Assembly (NCBI GenBank): GCA_900320085.1
Contig: ONRC01000026.1
Span: 1 to 34,490, forward strand
Direction of reading: 5' to 3'
DNA: 34,490 bases
Source of the DNA: an uncultured Eubacteriales bacterium
GTDB taxonomy: Bacteria; Bacillota; Clostridia; Christensenellales; Aristaeellaceae
The stretch's first letter is position 1, and every line of letters starts with the position of its first letter. Of this stretch, positions 24,752 to 34,490 are shown one piece after another. Position numbers and translations under genes: made by a program. The notes under the pieces were generated by a model. It had not been told where the DNA came from. It saw only the letters and a program-made list of their open reading frames with translations, and ran no database searches.

Positions 24752-25609
24752 GTGGAAAGTAAAAGCCGTTCACGTCTTGTGGACTTCCTTCTGCTATTGC
24801 TGATCATATTGCCGCTGCTGGCGGCCATGGCGCTCAAGGTGTGCACCACCCCCGACGCTCCGCTGTCCGAGGGCGTGCAGATTTCCGGCGCGCAGATTTA
24901 TTTCACGATCCCCCTGCCCATTCAGGACTTGCCCATCACCTCAGCCCAGATCAATTCCTGGGCGGTGATGCTGTCCATCCTGGGCCTCTGCCTGTACCTG
25001 ACCCACGGCATCAAGGTCGTGCCGGATTCCAAGCGGCAGCTGGCCGCGGAGTGGATCGTGGAAAAGGTAACAGGGCTGGTCAGGGACAATATGGGCCAAA
25101 GGTTTCTGGGCTTTGCGCCCTTCGTGGCGGGCATCCTGGCGCTGTCAGCGCTGAGCAGCCTGAGCAGCCTGCTGGGCCTGTTCCCGCCCACGTCGGACAT
25201 GAACGTGGTGGTCGGCTGGGCCATCCTGGTGTTCATCCTGATCACCCACTATAAGCTCCAGGGCGGCCTGTGGAATTACATCAAGGGCTTTTTCAGCCCC
25301 ATTCCCTTCTTTGCCCCGCTGAACATCATCGGCGAATTTGCCACGCCCATTTCCATGGCCTTCCGTCATTACGGCAACGTCATGAGCGGCACGGTCATTT
25401 CCGTGCTGATCGCCTTCGCGCTGCGAAATTTGTCCGTCATGCTGCTGGGCTGGCTGCCCGGCTTCCTTGGCCAGATTCCCTTCCTGCAAATCGGTCTTCC
25501 CGCCGTGCTGAGCCTGTACTTCGATATCTTCAGCGGGTGCATGCAGGCGTTCATCTTTGCCATGCTGACCATGATGAATATCGCCACGGCCGTGCCGGAG
25601 GAAGAGTAA
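24752..25609 (+). CDS. atpB: ATP synthase F0 subunit a
   Basis: A 285-residue integral membrane protein with five to six helices that forms the stator half-channels for ion flow. The essential arginine is Arg205 in PISMAFRHYGNVMSG, the family signature; NIIGEFATPIS precedes it. The GTG start has an AGGAGG about 13 bases upstream, longer than usual, but no better start was seen in frame. The long N-terminal periplasmic-type stretch (GVQISGAQIYFTIPLPIQDL) is moderately unusual. It is the second gene of a complete atpIBEFHAGDC operon. Hairpin element E separates it from atpE. Confidence 0.93.
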   Translation: MESKSRSRLVDFLLLLLIILPLLAAMALKVCTTPDAPLSEGVQISGAQIYFTIPLPIQDLPITSAQINSWAVMLSILGLCLYLTHGIKVVPDSKRQLAAEWIVEKVTGLVRDNMGQRFLGFAPFVAGILALSALSSLSSLLGLFPPTSDMNVVVGWAILVFILITHYKLQGGLWNYIKGFFSPIPFFAPLNIIGEFATPISMAFRHYGNVMSGTVISVLIAFALRNLSVMLLGWLPGFLGQIPFLQIGLPAVLSLYFDIFSGCMQAFIFAMLTMMNIATAVPEEE

Positions 25610-25657
25610 CGCCCTTCGTCGGTCACAAAAACTGTCAGTAACACGATGCAATAGGGC

Positions 25658-26140
<483 letters not shown>

Positions 26141-26170
26141 GGAATCCCGCGTTCAGAAAGGCGGTGAGAG

Positions 26171-26680
26171 ATGAGCATGCAATCCTTGGAAATTATTTCT
26201 GTCAACTTTTGGCAGATTCTGATCTCTCTTTGCAATCTGCTCATCATATTCCTGATTATGAAAAAGTTCCTGTTCGGACCGGTGCAGGCGATGATGAAGA
26301 CCCGGCGGGAGCAGGTGGACAAAATCTATTCCGACGCGGATGAGAGCCGGACATCGGCCAACCAGATGAAGCAGGAATATGAGCAGAAAATGGCATCCGC
26401 CCGGCAGGAGGCCGACACCCTGATCAAAACCGCCACGCAGACCGCGCAGCGCAAAAGCGATCAGATCGTGGCCGAAGCCAACAGCCAGGCCAGCCATGTG
26501 AAGCAGAAAGCCGAAGAGGAAATCGCTCAGCAGAAGAAGCAGATGCTTCAGGATATCCGGAGCGAAATCTCCGGGCTGGCGGTGGATATCGCGTCCAAAG
26601 TGGTGGAGCGCGAAATCAACCAGAAGGACTACGACGGCTTTGTGGACGAATTCATTCAGAATGTTGGTGAACAGCAGTGA
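26171..26680 (+). CDS. atpF: ATP synthase F0 subunit b
   Basis: A 169-residue peripheral stalk protein. A single membrane helix at about residues 10-31 (VNFWQILISLCNLLIIFLIM) is followed by a long charged helix to the end, rich in Ala, Gln, Glu and Lys and suited to a dimeric right-handed coiled coil. FLFGPVQAMMKTRREQV after the membrane helix is the family signature. Length is typical. It lies 30 bases after atpE, and its stop codon overlaps the GTG start of atpH by four bases. Confidence 0.94.
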   Translation: MSMQSLEIISVNFWQILISLCNLLIIFLIMKKFLFGPVQAMMKTRREQVDKIYSDADESRTSANQMKQEYEQKMASARQEADTLIKTATQTAQRKSDQIVAEANSQASHVKQKAEEEIAQQKKQMLQDIRSEISGLAVDIASKVVEREINQKDYDGFVDEFIQNVGEQQ

Positions 26681-27210
26681 CGGAGTTCGGACGAGAATAC
26701 GGCGAAGGGCTGTACGCCCTGTGCGCTGAGGAGCATATCGAACGGGACGCGCTGCGGGAAGTTCAGGTACTCAAGGAATCCTTCCGGGAAAACGGGGATT
26801 TCATCCGGCTGCTGGGCAACCTGACGCTGCCCAAAGAGCAGCGCGTCGCCATCGTGGACGACACGCTCAAGGGCAGCGTGCATGAGTATGTGCTGAACTT
26901 CATCAAGATCCTGGTGGAGCGCGGGGCCATCCACGAGTTCGCCGAGTGCGCGGACGCCTATCAGGCGTGCTATAACCGCGAGCACGGCGTGGTGGAAGCC
27001 GAGGTGACCACCGCCCAGCCCCTGAATGAACGGCAGCGGGAACAGCTGATTCAAAAGCTGCAAACCATGAGCGGCAAGGAAGTCGTCATCAAAGAAAAGG
27101 TTGATGCCTCCGTTCTGGGCGGCGTGCTGCTCCAGATGGACGGCAAGCGCTACGACAACACCGTGGCACACCGCCTGCAGGCCATCCGGCAGGCGATGGC
27201 GGGTGAGTGA
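26677..27210 (+). CDS. atpH: ATP synthase F1 subunit delta
   Basis: A 177-residue protein that joins the peripheral stalk to the F1 head. The N-terminal helical domain starts [18 protein letters not shown]. The C-terminal signature is in [20 protein letters not shown] and [21 protein letters not shown], both typical. The start is GTG overlapping the atpF stop codon (GTGA), which implies translational coupling. The operon position between b and alpha is standard. Confidence 0.93.
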   Translation: MTEFGREYGEGLYALCAEEHIERDALREVQVLKESFRENGDFIRLLGNLTLPKEQRVAIVDDTLKGSVHEYVLNFIKILVERGAIHEFAECADAYQACYNREHGVVEAEVTTAQPLNERQREQLIQKLQTMSGKEVVIKEKVDASVLGGVLLQMDGKRYDNTVAHRLQAIRQAMAGE

Positions 27211-27242
27211 CCCCGGCGGCACATTGGACGGAAAGCGGTGAT

Positions 27243-28763
27243 ATGATGCAATTGAAACCGGAAGAAATATCCAAGCTGATCAAAGAACAGATCAAGCATT
27301 ACAGCAATAAAATCTCCCAGAGCGACACCGGCACCATCATCATGATCGGCGACGGCATCGCCCGCGCCACCGGCCTGGACCAGTGCATGGCCAACGAGCT
27401 GGTGAAGTTCCCCAACGGCGAATACGGTATGGCCCTGAACCTGGAGGAAAACTCCGTGGCCATCGTTATGCTGGGCACCGACGAGGGCATCCGCGAGGGC
27501 GACACCGTGGAGCGCACCGGCCAGGTGGTGTCCGTTCCCGTGGGCGAAGCGATGATCGGCCGCGTGGTCAATTCCCTGGGCCAGCCCATCGACGGCAAGG
27601 GCCCCATCGACGCCAGGGAAATGCGCCCCATCGAGCGCAGCGCCCCCGGCATCATCCAGCGCAAAAAGGTGTCCGTGCCCCTGCAAACGGGCATCAAGGC
27701 CATTGACTCCATGATCCCCATCGGCCGGGGCCAGCGCGAACTGATCATCGGCGACCGCCAGACCGGCAAAACGGTCATCGCCGCCGACACCATCATCAAC
27801 CAGAAGGGCAAGGACGTTATCTGCATTTACGTGGCCATCGGCCAGAAGATGTCCACCGTGGTTCAGCTGGTGGAAACCCTGGACGCAGCGGGCGCGATGG
27901 AATACACCACCGTGGTCAGCGCCTCCGCCAGCGAAGTGGCCCCCCTCCAATACATCGCCCCCTATTCAGGCTGCGCCATGGCGGAATACTTTATGGATCA
28001 GGGCAAGGACGTGCTGATCGTGTACGACGATCTGAGCAAGCACGCGGTGGCCTACCGCGCCCTGTCCCTGCTGATCCGCCGCCCGCCGGGACGCGAAGCC
28101 TTCCCCGGCGACGTGTTCTATCTGCATTCCCGTCTGCTGGAGCGCTCCGCCCGGGTGGACGTAAAGTACGGCGGCGGCTCCATCACCGCCCTGCCCATCA
28201 TCGAAACCCAGGCGGGCGACGTGTCGGCCTATATCCCCACCAACGTGATTTCCATCACCGACGGCCAGATCTTCCTGGAAACCGAGCTGTTCCACAGCGG
28301 CATCATGCCGGCCATTGACCCTGGCATCTCCGTGAGCCGCGTGGGCGGCGACGCCCAGATCAAGGCCATGAAGAAGGTGGCGGGCAGCTTAAAGCTGCTC
28401 TACAGCCAGTACCGCGAGCTCCAGTCCTTCGCCCAGTTCGGCTCCGACCTGGACGCGGATACCAAGGCCCGGCTGGCCCAGGGAGCGCGCATCGTGGAGG
28501 TGCTCAAGCAAAACTGCAACCACCCCGTGGCTGTGGAAGACCAGGTGTGTATTTTCTACGCCGTCACCCACGATTATTTGAAGGACGTGGAAGTGAAGAA
28601 TGTGGCGGAATATGAGGAAGCGCTTTATGCCCGCATGGCCGCCCAGCACGGCGACGTGCTTTCCGCTATCAAGGACACCGGCCTCCTCAGCGCCGAAACC
28701 GAAGAAAAGCTGAAAGCCGCCCTGGACAGCTTTACCGCCGATTTTCTCAAAACCAAGAAGTAA
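27243..28763 (+). CDS. atpA: ATP synthase F1 subunit alpha
   Basis: A 506-residue non-catalytic nucleotide-binding subunit. The P-loop is GDRQTGKT (about residues 169-176). The Walker B region is [20 protein letters not shown], and the alpha signature [17 protein letters not shown] contains the conserved arginine reaching the catalytic site. The start is at ATG 27243 or 27246 ([16 protein letters not shown] matches the usual N-terminus). A GTG at 27207 overlapping the atpH stop codon would add twelve non-conserved residues, and I reject it. Length is typical. Confidence 0.96.
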   Translation: MMQLKPEEISKLIKEQIKHYSNKISQSDTGTIIMIGDGIARATGLDQCMANELVKFPNGEYGMALNLEENSVAIVMLGTDEGIREGDTVERTGQVVSVPVGEAMIGRVVNSLGQPIDGKGPIDAREMRPIERSAPGIIQRKKVSVPLQTGIKAIDSMIPIGRGQRELIIGDRQTGKTVIAADTIINQKGKDVICIYVAIGQKMSTVVQLVETLDAAGAMEYTTVVSASASEVAPLQYIAPYSGCAMAEYFMDQGKDVLIVYDDLSKHAVAYRALSLLIRRPPGREAFPGDVFYLHSRLLERSARVDVKYGGGSITALPIIETQAGDVSAYIPTNVISITDGQIFLETELFHSGIMPAIDPGISVSRVGGDAQIKAMKKVAGSLKLLYSQYRELQSFAQFGSDLDADTKARLAQGARIVEVLKQNCNHPVAVEDQVCIFYAVTHDYLKDVEVKNVAEYEEALYARMAAQHGDVLSAIKDTGLLSAETEEKLKAALDSFTADFLKTKK

Positions 28764-28775
28764 GGAGGCCGCAGC

Positions 28776-29621
28776 ATGGCAGGAGCGTCCATGAAAGCCA
28801 TCAAACTGCGCATCAAAAGCGTGGAAAGCACCATGCAGATTACCAAGGCCATGCAGCTGGTGGCAACCTCCAAACTCCGCCGCGCCAAGGAGCGCATGGA
28901 AAACAGCAAGCCCTACGCCGCCATTTCCCGGGAAGCCATCATGGCGGCGGTGGCCCAGTGTGTCGATCCCCAGATTCCCTTCGTCACCCCACGGGAGGTC
29001 AGGAACCGCTGCTATGTGGTGATCGCCGGGGAGCGCGGCTTGGCAGGCGGCTACAACGCCAACGTGTTCAAGGCCGTCGCCGCCCATGCGGAGGGCACGC
29101 CCTACTGCGTGCTGCCCCTGGGCCGCAAGGCCATTGATAAATTCCAGCATTTGGGCGTCCCCCTGCTGGACGATACCATCGGCCATGTGGAGGGCCTGAG
29201 TGTGAGCCGCTGCTACCGCCTGACTCAGCAGTTGATCGAGGGCTACAAGCGGGGCGATTATGACGAACTGGTGCTGGTGTATACCTCCTTCCGCTCCATG
29301 ATGAGCCAGGAGGTACAGGTGGAGCAATTGCTTCCCATCCAGAAGCCGCAGGATCAGCCGCCCCGGAACGTGGTCACGATCTACGAGCCCAGCCCCGAGG
29401 AAATGCTGGAAAAGGCCGTGCCGGATTATCTGGCCGGAAAGCTGTACAGCGCGGTGTGCGATTCCTTCGCCAGCGAAGTGTCCGCCCGCCGCAACGCCAT
29501 GGACTCCGCCACCAAGAACGCCGGGGAAATGATCAGCGGCCTCAGGCTCAAATACAACCGGGCCCGCCAGGGCGCAATTACCCAGGAAATCACGGAGATC
29601 GTGGCAGGCGCCGAGCAGTAA
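28776..29621 (+). CDS. atpG: ATP synthase F1 subunit gamma
   Basis: A 281-residue central rotor shaft. The N-terminal helix begins AGASMKAIKLRIKSVESTMQ and continues ITKAMQLVATSKLRRAK, the family signature. The C-terminal helix has SARRNAMDSATKNAGEMISG and LKYNRARQGAITQEITEIV. Both pair as the coiled-coil axle inside the alpha/beta ring. An AAGGAGG binding site precedes the ATG, 12 bases after atpA. Hairpin element F follows it. Confidence 0.95.
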   Translation: MAGASMKAIKLRIKSVESTMQITKAMQLVATSKLRRAKERMENSKPYAAISREAIMAAVAQCVDPQIPFVTPREVRNRCYVVIAGERGLAGGYNANVFKAVAAHAEGTPYCVLPLGRKAIDKFQHLGVPLLDDTIGHVEGLSVSRCYRLTQQLIEGYKRGDYDELVLVYTSFRSMMSQEVQVEQLLPIQKPQDQPPRNVVTIYEPSPEEMLEKAVPDYLAGKLYSAVCDSFASEVSARRNAMDSATKNAGEMISGLRLKYNRARQGAITQEITEIVAGAEQ

Positions 29622-29651
29622 CAAAGCATTACGTGAGCCAAGCAGAATGAT

Positions 29652-29759
29652 GAGAGTACAGTGTTCAGAGTACAGATTATTTAGTGAGCGCTCAAAAGAT
29701 ACCTTTCATTGAACAGCCATATTCATTTGAACTCTGCACTCTGTACTCTGAACTCTCAT
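29652..29759 (+). repeat. Tandem-heptamer hairpin element F (between atpG and atpD)
   Basis: The left arm (29652-29677) and right arm (29725-29759) use the CAGAGTR heptamer and its complement. The right arm carries about one more heptamer than the left. The loop is about 47 bases and contains the palindrome GAGCGCTC. It is closely related to elements A and E. Confidence 0.85.
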
Positions 29760-29780
29760 TACGTAAAACAATTCACCTGA

Positions 29781-31208
<1,428 letters not shown>

Positions 31209-31222
31209 GGGAGGATAAAAGT

Positions 31223-31627
31223 ATGTCCACCTTCCATTTGCAGATCGTAACGCCCGACCGCATGGTCTTTGACGGCGAGGCGCAGAAGATCATCCTGCGC
31301 ACGGTGAACGGCGACGTTTGCATTCTGCCGCACCACATCGACTTCGCCATTCCGCTGGGCATCGGCCAGGCGTATGTGACGGACGAAAATGGCGAAACCC
31401 GCCAGGCCGCCTGCAACAGCGGCATGCTCAGCGTGTCCGGAAACGAGGTGCGCGTCATTCCCGTCACCTTTGAATGGGCGGATGAAATTGACCTGGAGCG
31501 GGCCAAGCGCGCCGAGGAAGAAGCCGAAGAACGCATGAAAACCACGGATCACCAGAACAGGGAATACATTATGGCTGAAGCCAAGCTGAAACGCGCGCTG
31601 ACCCGCATCAACGTCAAGGAAATGTAA
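31223..31627 (+). CDS. atpC: ATP synthase F1 subunit epsilon
   Basis: A 134-residue regulatory subunit: an N-terminal beta sandwich (STFHLQIVTPDRMVFDGEA, VNGDVCILPHHIDFAIPL, SGMLSVSGNEVRVI) and a C-terminal pair of helices rich in Ala, Glu and Arg that can inhibit ATP hydrolysis. It lies 14 bases after atpD with a GGGAGG binding site and is the last gene of the operon. The terminator-like hairpin at 31704 probably ends this transcript. Confidence 0.94.
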   Translation: MSTFHLQIVTPDRMVFDGEAQKIILRTVNGDVCILPHHIDFAIPLGIGQAYVTDENGETRQAACNSGMLSVSGNEVRVIPVTFEWADEIDLERAKRAEEEAEERMKTTDHQNREYIMAEAKLKRALTRINVKEM

Positions 31628-31658
31628 CGGAATACAGATTCTGAACAGGGCCCGAACC

Positions 31659-31687
31659 TTGACAGAAAGCGCGAAAAAGCATATAAT
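31659..31687 (+). promoter_or_regulatory. Consensus promoter of glnN
   Basis: TTGACA (31659-31664) and TATAAT (31682-31687) are separated by 17 bases, a perfect vegetative promoter. The expected start is near 31694, only about ten bases before a terminator-like hairpin. Confidence 0.9.
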
Positions 31688-31703
31688 GCCAACGTAAAAA
31701 TTC

Positions 31704-31739
31704 AAAGCGCCGCAGCGAAATGATCCCGCGGCGCTTTTT
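31704..31739 (+). terminator. Terminator of the atp operon and possible glnN attenuator
   Basis: AAAGCGCCGC (31704-31713) pairs perfectly with GCGGCGCTTT (31728-31737), followed by T residues. It lies after the glnN promoter and before the glnN ATG. GCGGC (31728-31732) could instead pair with GCCGC (31751-31755), which would break the terminator. It can therefore end atp transcripts and may also attenuate glnN. Confidence 0.75.
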
Positions 31740-31776
31740 CTGAAATCTTTGCCGCAAAGGAAGAACGGAGGCCAGC

Positions 31777-33864
31777 ATGAATTTACAGGAAACCTTCGGA
31801 AGCCTGGTATTCAACGACGCGGTCATGCGTCAGCGCCTGCCCAAGGAAACCTATAAAGCCCTGCACCGCACCATCGCCGAGGGCAAGAGCCTGAATCTGG
31901 AGGTCGCCAGCGTGGTGGCGAACACCATGAAGGACTGGGCCGTGGAAAAAGGAGCCACCCATTACACCCACTGGTTCCAGCCCATGACCGGTATCACCGC
32001 CGAAAAGCATGATTCTTTTCTGTCTCCCATCGACGGTGGCGGAGCCATCATGGAGTTCAGCGGCAAGGAACTGGTGCGGGGCGAGCCGGACGCTTCTTCC
32101 TTCCCCTCGGGCGGCCTGCGGGCGACCTTCGAGGCCCGGGGCTACACCGCTTGGGACCCCACCAGCTACGCCTTTATCAAGGACGGCACCCTGTGCATCC
32201 CCACGGCCTTTTGCAGCTACGGAGGCCACGCGCTGGACAAGAAAACGCCGTTGCTGCGCTCCAGCGAGGCGGTCAACCGCCAGGCCAAGCGGGTGCTGCG
32301 GCTGCTGGGTCATATCGACGTGAAGAAGGTCACGGCGACCGTTGGATCGGAGCAGGAGTATTTCCTCATCGACCGGGATTTGTATTATAAACGCAAGGAC
32401 CTGATCTATACCGGCCGCACCCTGTTCGGCGCCCGCCCGCCCAAGGGACAGGAACTGGACGACCATTACTTCGGCAACCTCAAGCCCCGGGTGCAGGCGT
32501 TCATGCAGGAAGTGGATCAGCAGCTGTGGCAGCTTGGGGTGTCCGCCAAGACGGAGCACAACGAAGCCGCGCCTTGCCAGCATGAGTTGGCTCCCGTGTT
32601 CACCACCGCCAACCTGGCCACCGACCACAACCAGCTCACCATGGAGATCATGAAGCGAGTGGCCGCCAAGCACGGTTTTGCCTGCCTGCTGCATGAAAAG
32701 CCCTTCGCCGGGGTCAACGGCTCGGGCAAGCACAATAACTGGTCGCTCAGCACCGATACGGGCCTGAACCTGCTGGAGCCGGGGGAGACGCCCGCCGAAA
32801 ACGCCCAGTTCCTTCTGTTCCTGGTGGCGGTGATCAAAGCGGTTGACCTGCATCAGGACCTGCTGCGCATTTCCATCGCCAGCGCGGGCAACGACCACCG
32901 CCTGGGCGGCAACGAGGCACCGCCCGCCATCATTTCCATGTTCCTGGGCGACGAGCTGGAAGCCGTGCTGGACGCCATCGAGCACCACAACGCTTACACC
33001 GCCGGGGAAAAGCTGGAAATGAACATCGGCGTCAACACCCTGCCCCGCATCCCCAAGGACTCCACCGACCGCAACCGCACCTCGCCCTTCGCCTTCACCG
33101 GCAACAAGTTTGAGTTCCGCAGCCCCGGCGCGCCCCAGTCCATCGCCGAACCCAACGTGGTCATCAACACCATCGTGGCCGACGTGCTGGGTGAGTTCGC
33201 CGACCAGCTGGAAACTGCCGTGGACATCCGCGCCACGGTGGAGCAGATCGTGGTGGACACCATCGCCAACCACAAGCGCATCATTTTCAACGGCAACAAC
33301 TACGCCGCCGCCTGGCGGGAAGAAGCGCACCGGCGCGGGCTGCTGGATCTGCCCAGTACCCCCGATGCGCTGCCATACCTGATCACGGAAGACAACATCG
33401 CCATGTTTGAGCGCCAGCGGGTCTATACCCGGCAGGAGCTCTGCAGCCGCTACGAAATCCAGCTGGAAAACTACTGCAAGATCATTTCCATCGAAGCCCA
33501 CACCATGCTGGACCTGGCGAACCAGGAAATTCTGCCCGCCGTGATCGAATACGCGGGCAAGGTGGCGTCCTCCGCCGCGTCCCGGAAAGCGTTGCTGCCC
33601 GAGCTTCCCTTGCCCTGCGAAGAAAAGCTGGTCAAAAAACTGTCTCATTTAACCTGCGCGATTCAGGAAAAGATCGACGCGCTGCGCGAAAGCGTGGACT
33701 GCCTTGATCCTTCCGACGACCCGCTGGCCCAGGCCCGCCACTGCCGGGACAGCATCGTCACCAATATGGAAGCCCTGCGCGCCTTGGCAGATGAAGCCGA
33801 AATGATCGTGGATGACCGCCTCTGGCCCTTCCCGGGATACGGGCAGTTGCTCACCACCAAGTAA
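31777..33864 (+). CDS. glnN: Glutamine synthetase type III
   Basis: A 695-residue ATP-dependent enzyme that makes glutamine from glutamate and ammonium. Length near 700 and the motifs mark type III (GlnN), found in Bacteroidota, Cyanobacteria and some Clostridia. The N-terminal GSIII region has [15 protein letters not shown] (67-81). The catalytic beta-grasp and barrel carry [10 protein letters not shown] (190-199), [18 protein letters not shown] (257-274), [19 protein letters not shown] (308-326) and [15 protein letters not shown]. The C-terminal part (about 560-695) is the helical GSIII-specific tail. A GGAGG binding site precedes the ATG. It has its own consensus promoter with a hairpin in the leader. 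The second copy of the multi-hairpin element follows it. Confidence 0.97.
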   Translation: MNLQETFGSLVFNDAVMRQRLPKETYKALHRTIAEGKSLNLEVASVVANTMKDWAVEKGATHYTHWFQPMTGITAEKHDSFLSPIDGGGAIMEFSGKELVRGEPDASSFPSGGLRATFEARGYTAWDPTSYAFIKDGTLCIPTAFCSYGGHALDKKTPLLRSSEAVNRQAKRVLRLLGHIDVKKVTATVGSEQEYFLIDRDLYYKRKDLIYTGRTLFGARPPKGQELDDHYFGNLKPRVQAFMQEVDQQLWQLGVSAKTEHNEAAPCQHELAPVFTTANLATDHNQLTMEIMKRVAAKHGFACLLHEKPFAGVNGSGKHNNWSLSTDTGLNLLEPGETPAENAQFLLFLVAVIKAVDLHQDLLRISIASAGNDHRLGGNEAPPAIISMFLGDELEAVLDAIEHHNAYTAGEKLEMNIGVNTLPRIPKDSTDRNRTSPFAFTGNKFEFRSPGAPQSIAEPNVVINTIVADVLGEFADQLETAVDIRATVEQIVVDTIANHKRIIFNGNNYAAAWREEAHRRGLLDLPSTPDALPYLITEDNIAMFERQRVYTRQELCSRYEIQLENYCKIISIEAHTMLDLANQEILPAVIEYAGKVASSAASRKALLPELPLPCEEKLVKKLSHLTCAIQEKIDALRESVDCLDPSDDPLAQARHCRDSIVTNMEALRALADEAEMIVDDRLWPFPGYGQLLTTK

Positions 33865-33889
33865 TACCGTTCACCTTCTGAAGGCTTAC

Positions 33890-34294
33890 CGACAAAGCAG
33901 GGGCCTGTGCGGCCCCTGTACCCTTGCACCAGGAGATTTCATCTCCTGGACCTCAATAGCGGATATAGTTTGAACTGGTGAATGAACTTGGTTCCCGCTG
34001 ATGCTTGAAGGAACGCGGAAGTTTGACTTGGTGCTGTTGCGCTTCTGGCCCGGCGGCGAAGACGCCAACCCGGATGCTTTGCATCCGGGGAAAGCCAGGG
34101 AATCATCCGAGGGGAAAGTTTACTTTCCCCTCGGATGATTCCCTGGCTTTCTTGGGCCAGAAGCCCTCAAACTTTCCGTAATCCAAGCGCCGCAGGTGGA
34201 GCTTGTCTTCTTTTCCCAGCAACGTTATTTCGCCAGTTGCGGGTCCAGGGGGATCATCCCCCTGGTGAGGTCTGGGGTGAAACCCCAGCGTTCC
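33890..34294 (+). repeat. Multi-hairpin structured element, copy 2
   Basis: About 405 bp with the same layout and orientation as the copy at 8132. Hairpins are 33898-33918, 33929-33949, the branched domain closed by 34041-34051 with 34154-34164, 34245-34265 and 34272-34288. The branched domain contains arms 34052-34066, 34069-34089 and 34090-34151, the last a perfect 29-bp stem with a TTTA loop. Stem sequences at 33898, 33929, 34245 and 34272 differ from copy 1 but remain fully paired. The rest of the 33865-34447 gap holds a terminator and the next promoter. Confidence 0.85.
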
Positions 34295-34352
34295 TCTTGT
34301 AGGTTTAAATCTCACTCTTTTAGAACAACAATGTGAAAATTTTAAGACATTA

Positions 34353-34376
34353 CCGCGCTGATAGACGCGGCTTTTT
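34353..34376 (+). terminator. Intrinsic terminator after glnN and element copy 2
   Basis: CCGCG (34353-34357) pairs with CGCGG (34366-34370), followed by CTTTTTT. The stem is short but GC-only. Confidence 0.65.
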
Positions 34377-34387
34377 TCATTTTCCTG

Positions 34388-34416
34388 TTTACAATAACAG
34401 ACAAGTCCATTATAAT
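34388..34416 (+). promoter_or_regulatory. Promoter of the last, partial gene
   Basis: TTTACA (34388-34393) and TATAAT (34411-34416) have a 17-base spacer, about 30 bases before the ATG, with AAAGGA as ribosome binding site. Confidence 0.75.
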
Positions 34417-34447
34417 ATATAGGACAACACAGAAAGGACGCATACCC

Positions 34448-34490
34448 ATGAAACGATACGGATTTTACCGCGGGGTGAACCTGGGCGGAT
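34448..34490 (+). CDS. Partial CDS, probable family 5 glycoside hydrolase (cellulase-like)
   Basis: Only 14 residues are visible (MKRYGFYRGVNLGG) before the window ends. RGVNLGG at the N-terminus is characteristic of glycoside hydrolase family 5 proteins of the exo-glucanase/cellulase kind without a signal peptide. The assignment rests on this one motif. It has its own promoter and ribosome binding site. Confidence 0.5.
   Translation, partial: MKRYGFYRGVNLGG

Noticed and set aside
27207..27242. GTG overlapping the atpH stop codon as the atpA start
   Set aside because: It would add twelve residues not found at alpha-subunit N-termini; [11 protein letters not shown] at 27246 matches the family.

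Overview
The window is ordinary chromosome of a GC-rich member of the Bacillota, most likely class Clostridia. The evidence is the L27 gene with a cleavable N-terminal extension beside the protease Prp, the upp-atpIBEFHAGDC order, a type III glutamine synthetase, type III pantothenate kinase, strong AGGAGG ribosome binding sites, and consensus TTGACA-17-TATAAT promoters. A Christensenellales/Oscillospirales-type gut organism would fit, but the genus cannot be fixed from sequence alone. No rRNA, tRNA, CRISPR, prophage or transposase gene was seen.

Layout. Bases 1-2412 (minus strand) hold a MoxR ATPase, a DUF58 protein and the start of a membrane protein, the usual MoxR/DUF58/transglutaminase cluster. 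Bases 2618-8080 (plus) hold an ECF substrate-binding component, probably for pantothenate, then coaX, hom, a degenerate CapA-like protein and an AEC-family permease. typA (minus) is divergent from rplU-prp-rpmA (plus). A MITE-like element and a GNAT acetyltransferase follow, then a divergent rho-like gene. Minus-strand genes come next: a CBS/CorC membrane protein and the serine genes serC-DUF5684-serA. A short possible Spo0E-like gene (plus) converges on a minus-strand endonuclease Q-UvrD helicase fusion preceded by a small DUF2007-like gene. upp leads into a complete F-type ATP synthase operon whose c subunit carries a predicted two-carboxylate Na+ site. The window ends with glnN and the first codons of a probable family 5 glycoside hydrolase.

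The non-coding DNA is the most unusual part. (1) Six gaps between co-directional plus-strand genes contain a hairpin-forming element. Its two arms are built from tandem heptamers, and the heptamer differs between elements while both arms of one element share it. (2) Two approximately 410-bp copies of a multi-hairpin element follow the AEC gene and glnN. Several stems differ between the copies by compensatory changes, which points to selection on RNA or DNA structure. (3) A 229-bp MITE-like palindrome has hairpins for termini.

Among proteins, the Rho homologue stands out. It keeps the RNA-binding domain and Walker B region but lacks a recognisable Walker A lysine/threonine, the R-loop lysine and the aligned arginine finger, and it carries a long Gln/Tyr/Pro-rich segment. 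The endonuclease Q-helicase fusion and the two-carboxylate c subunit are the next most interesting. All functional statements come from reading the sequence and recalled family features; no database search was run.
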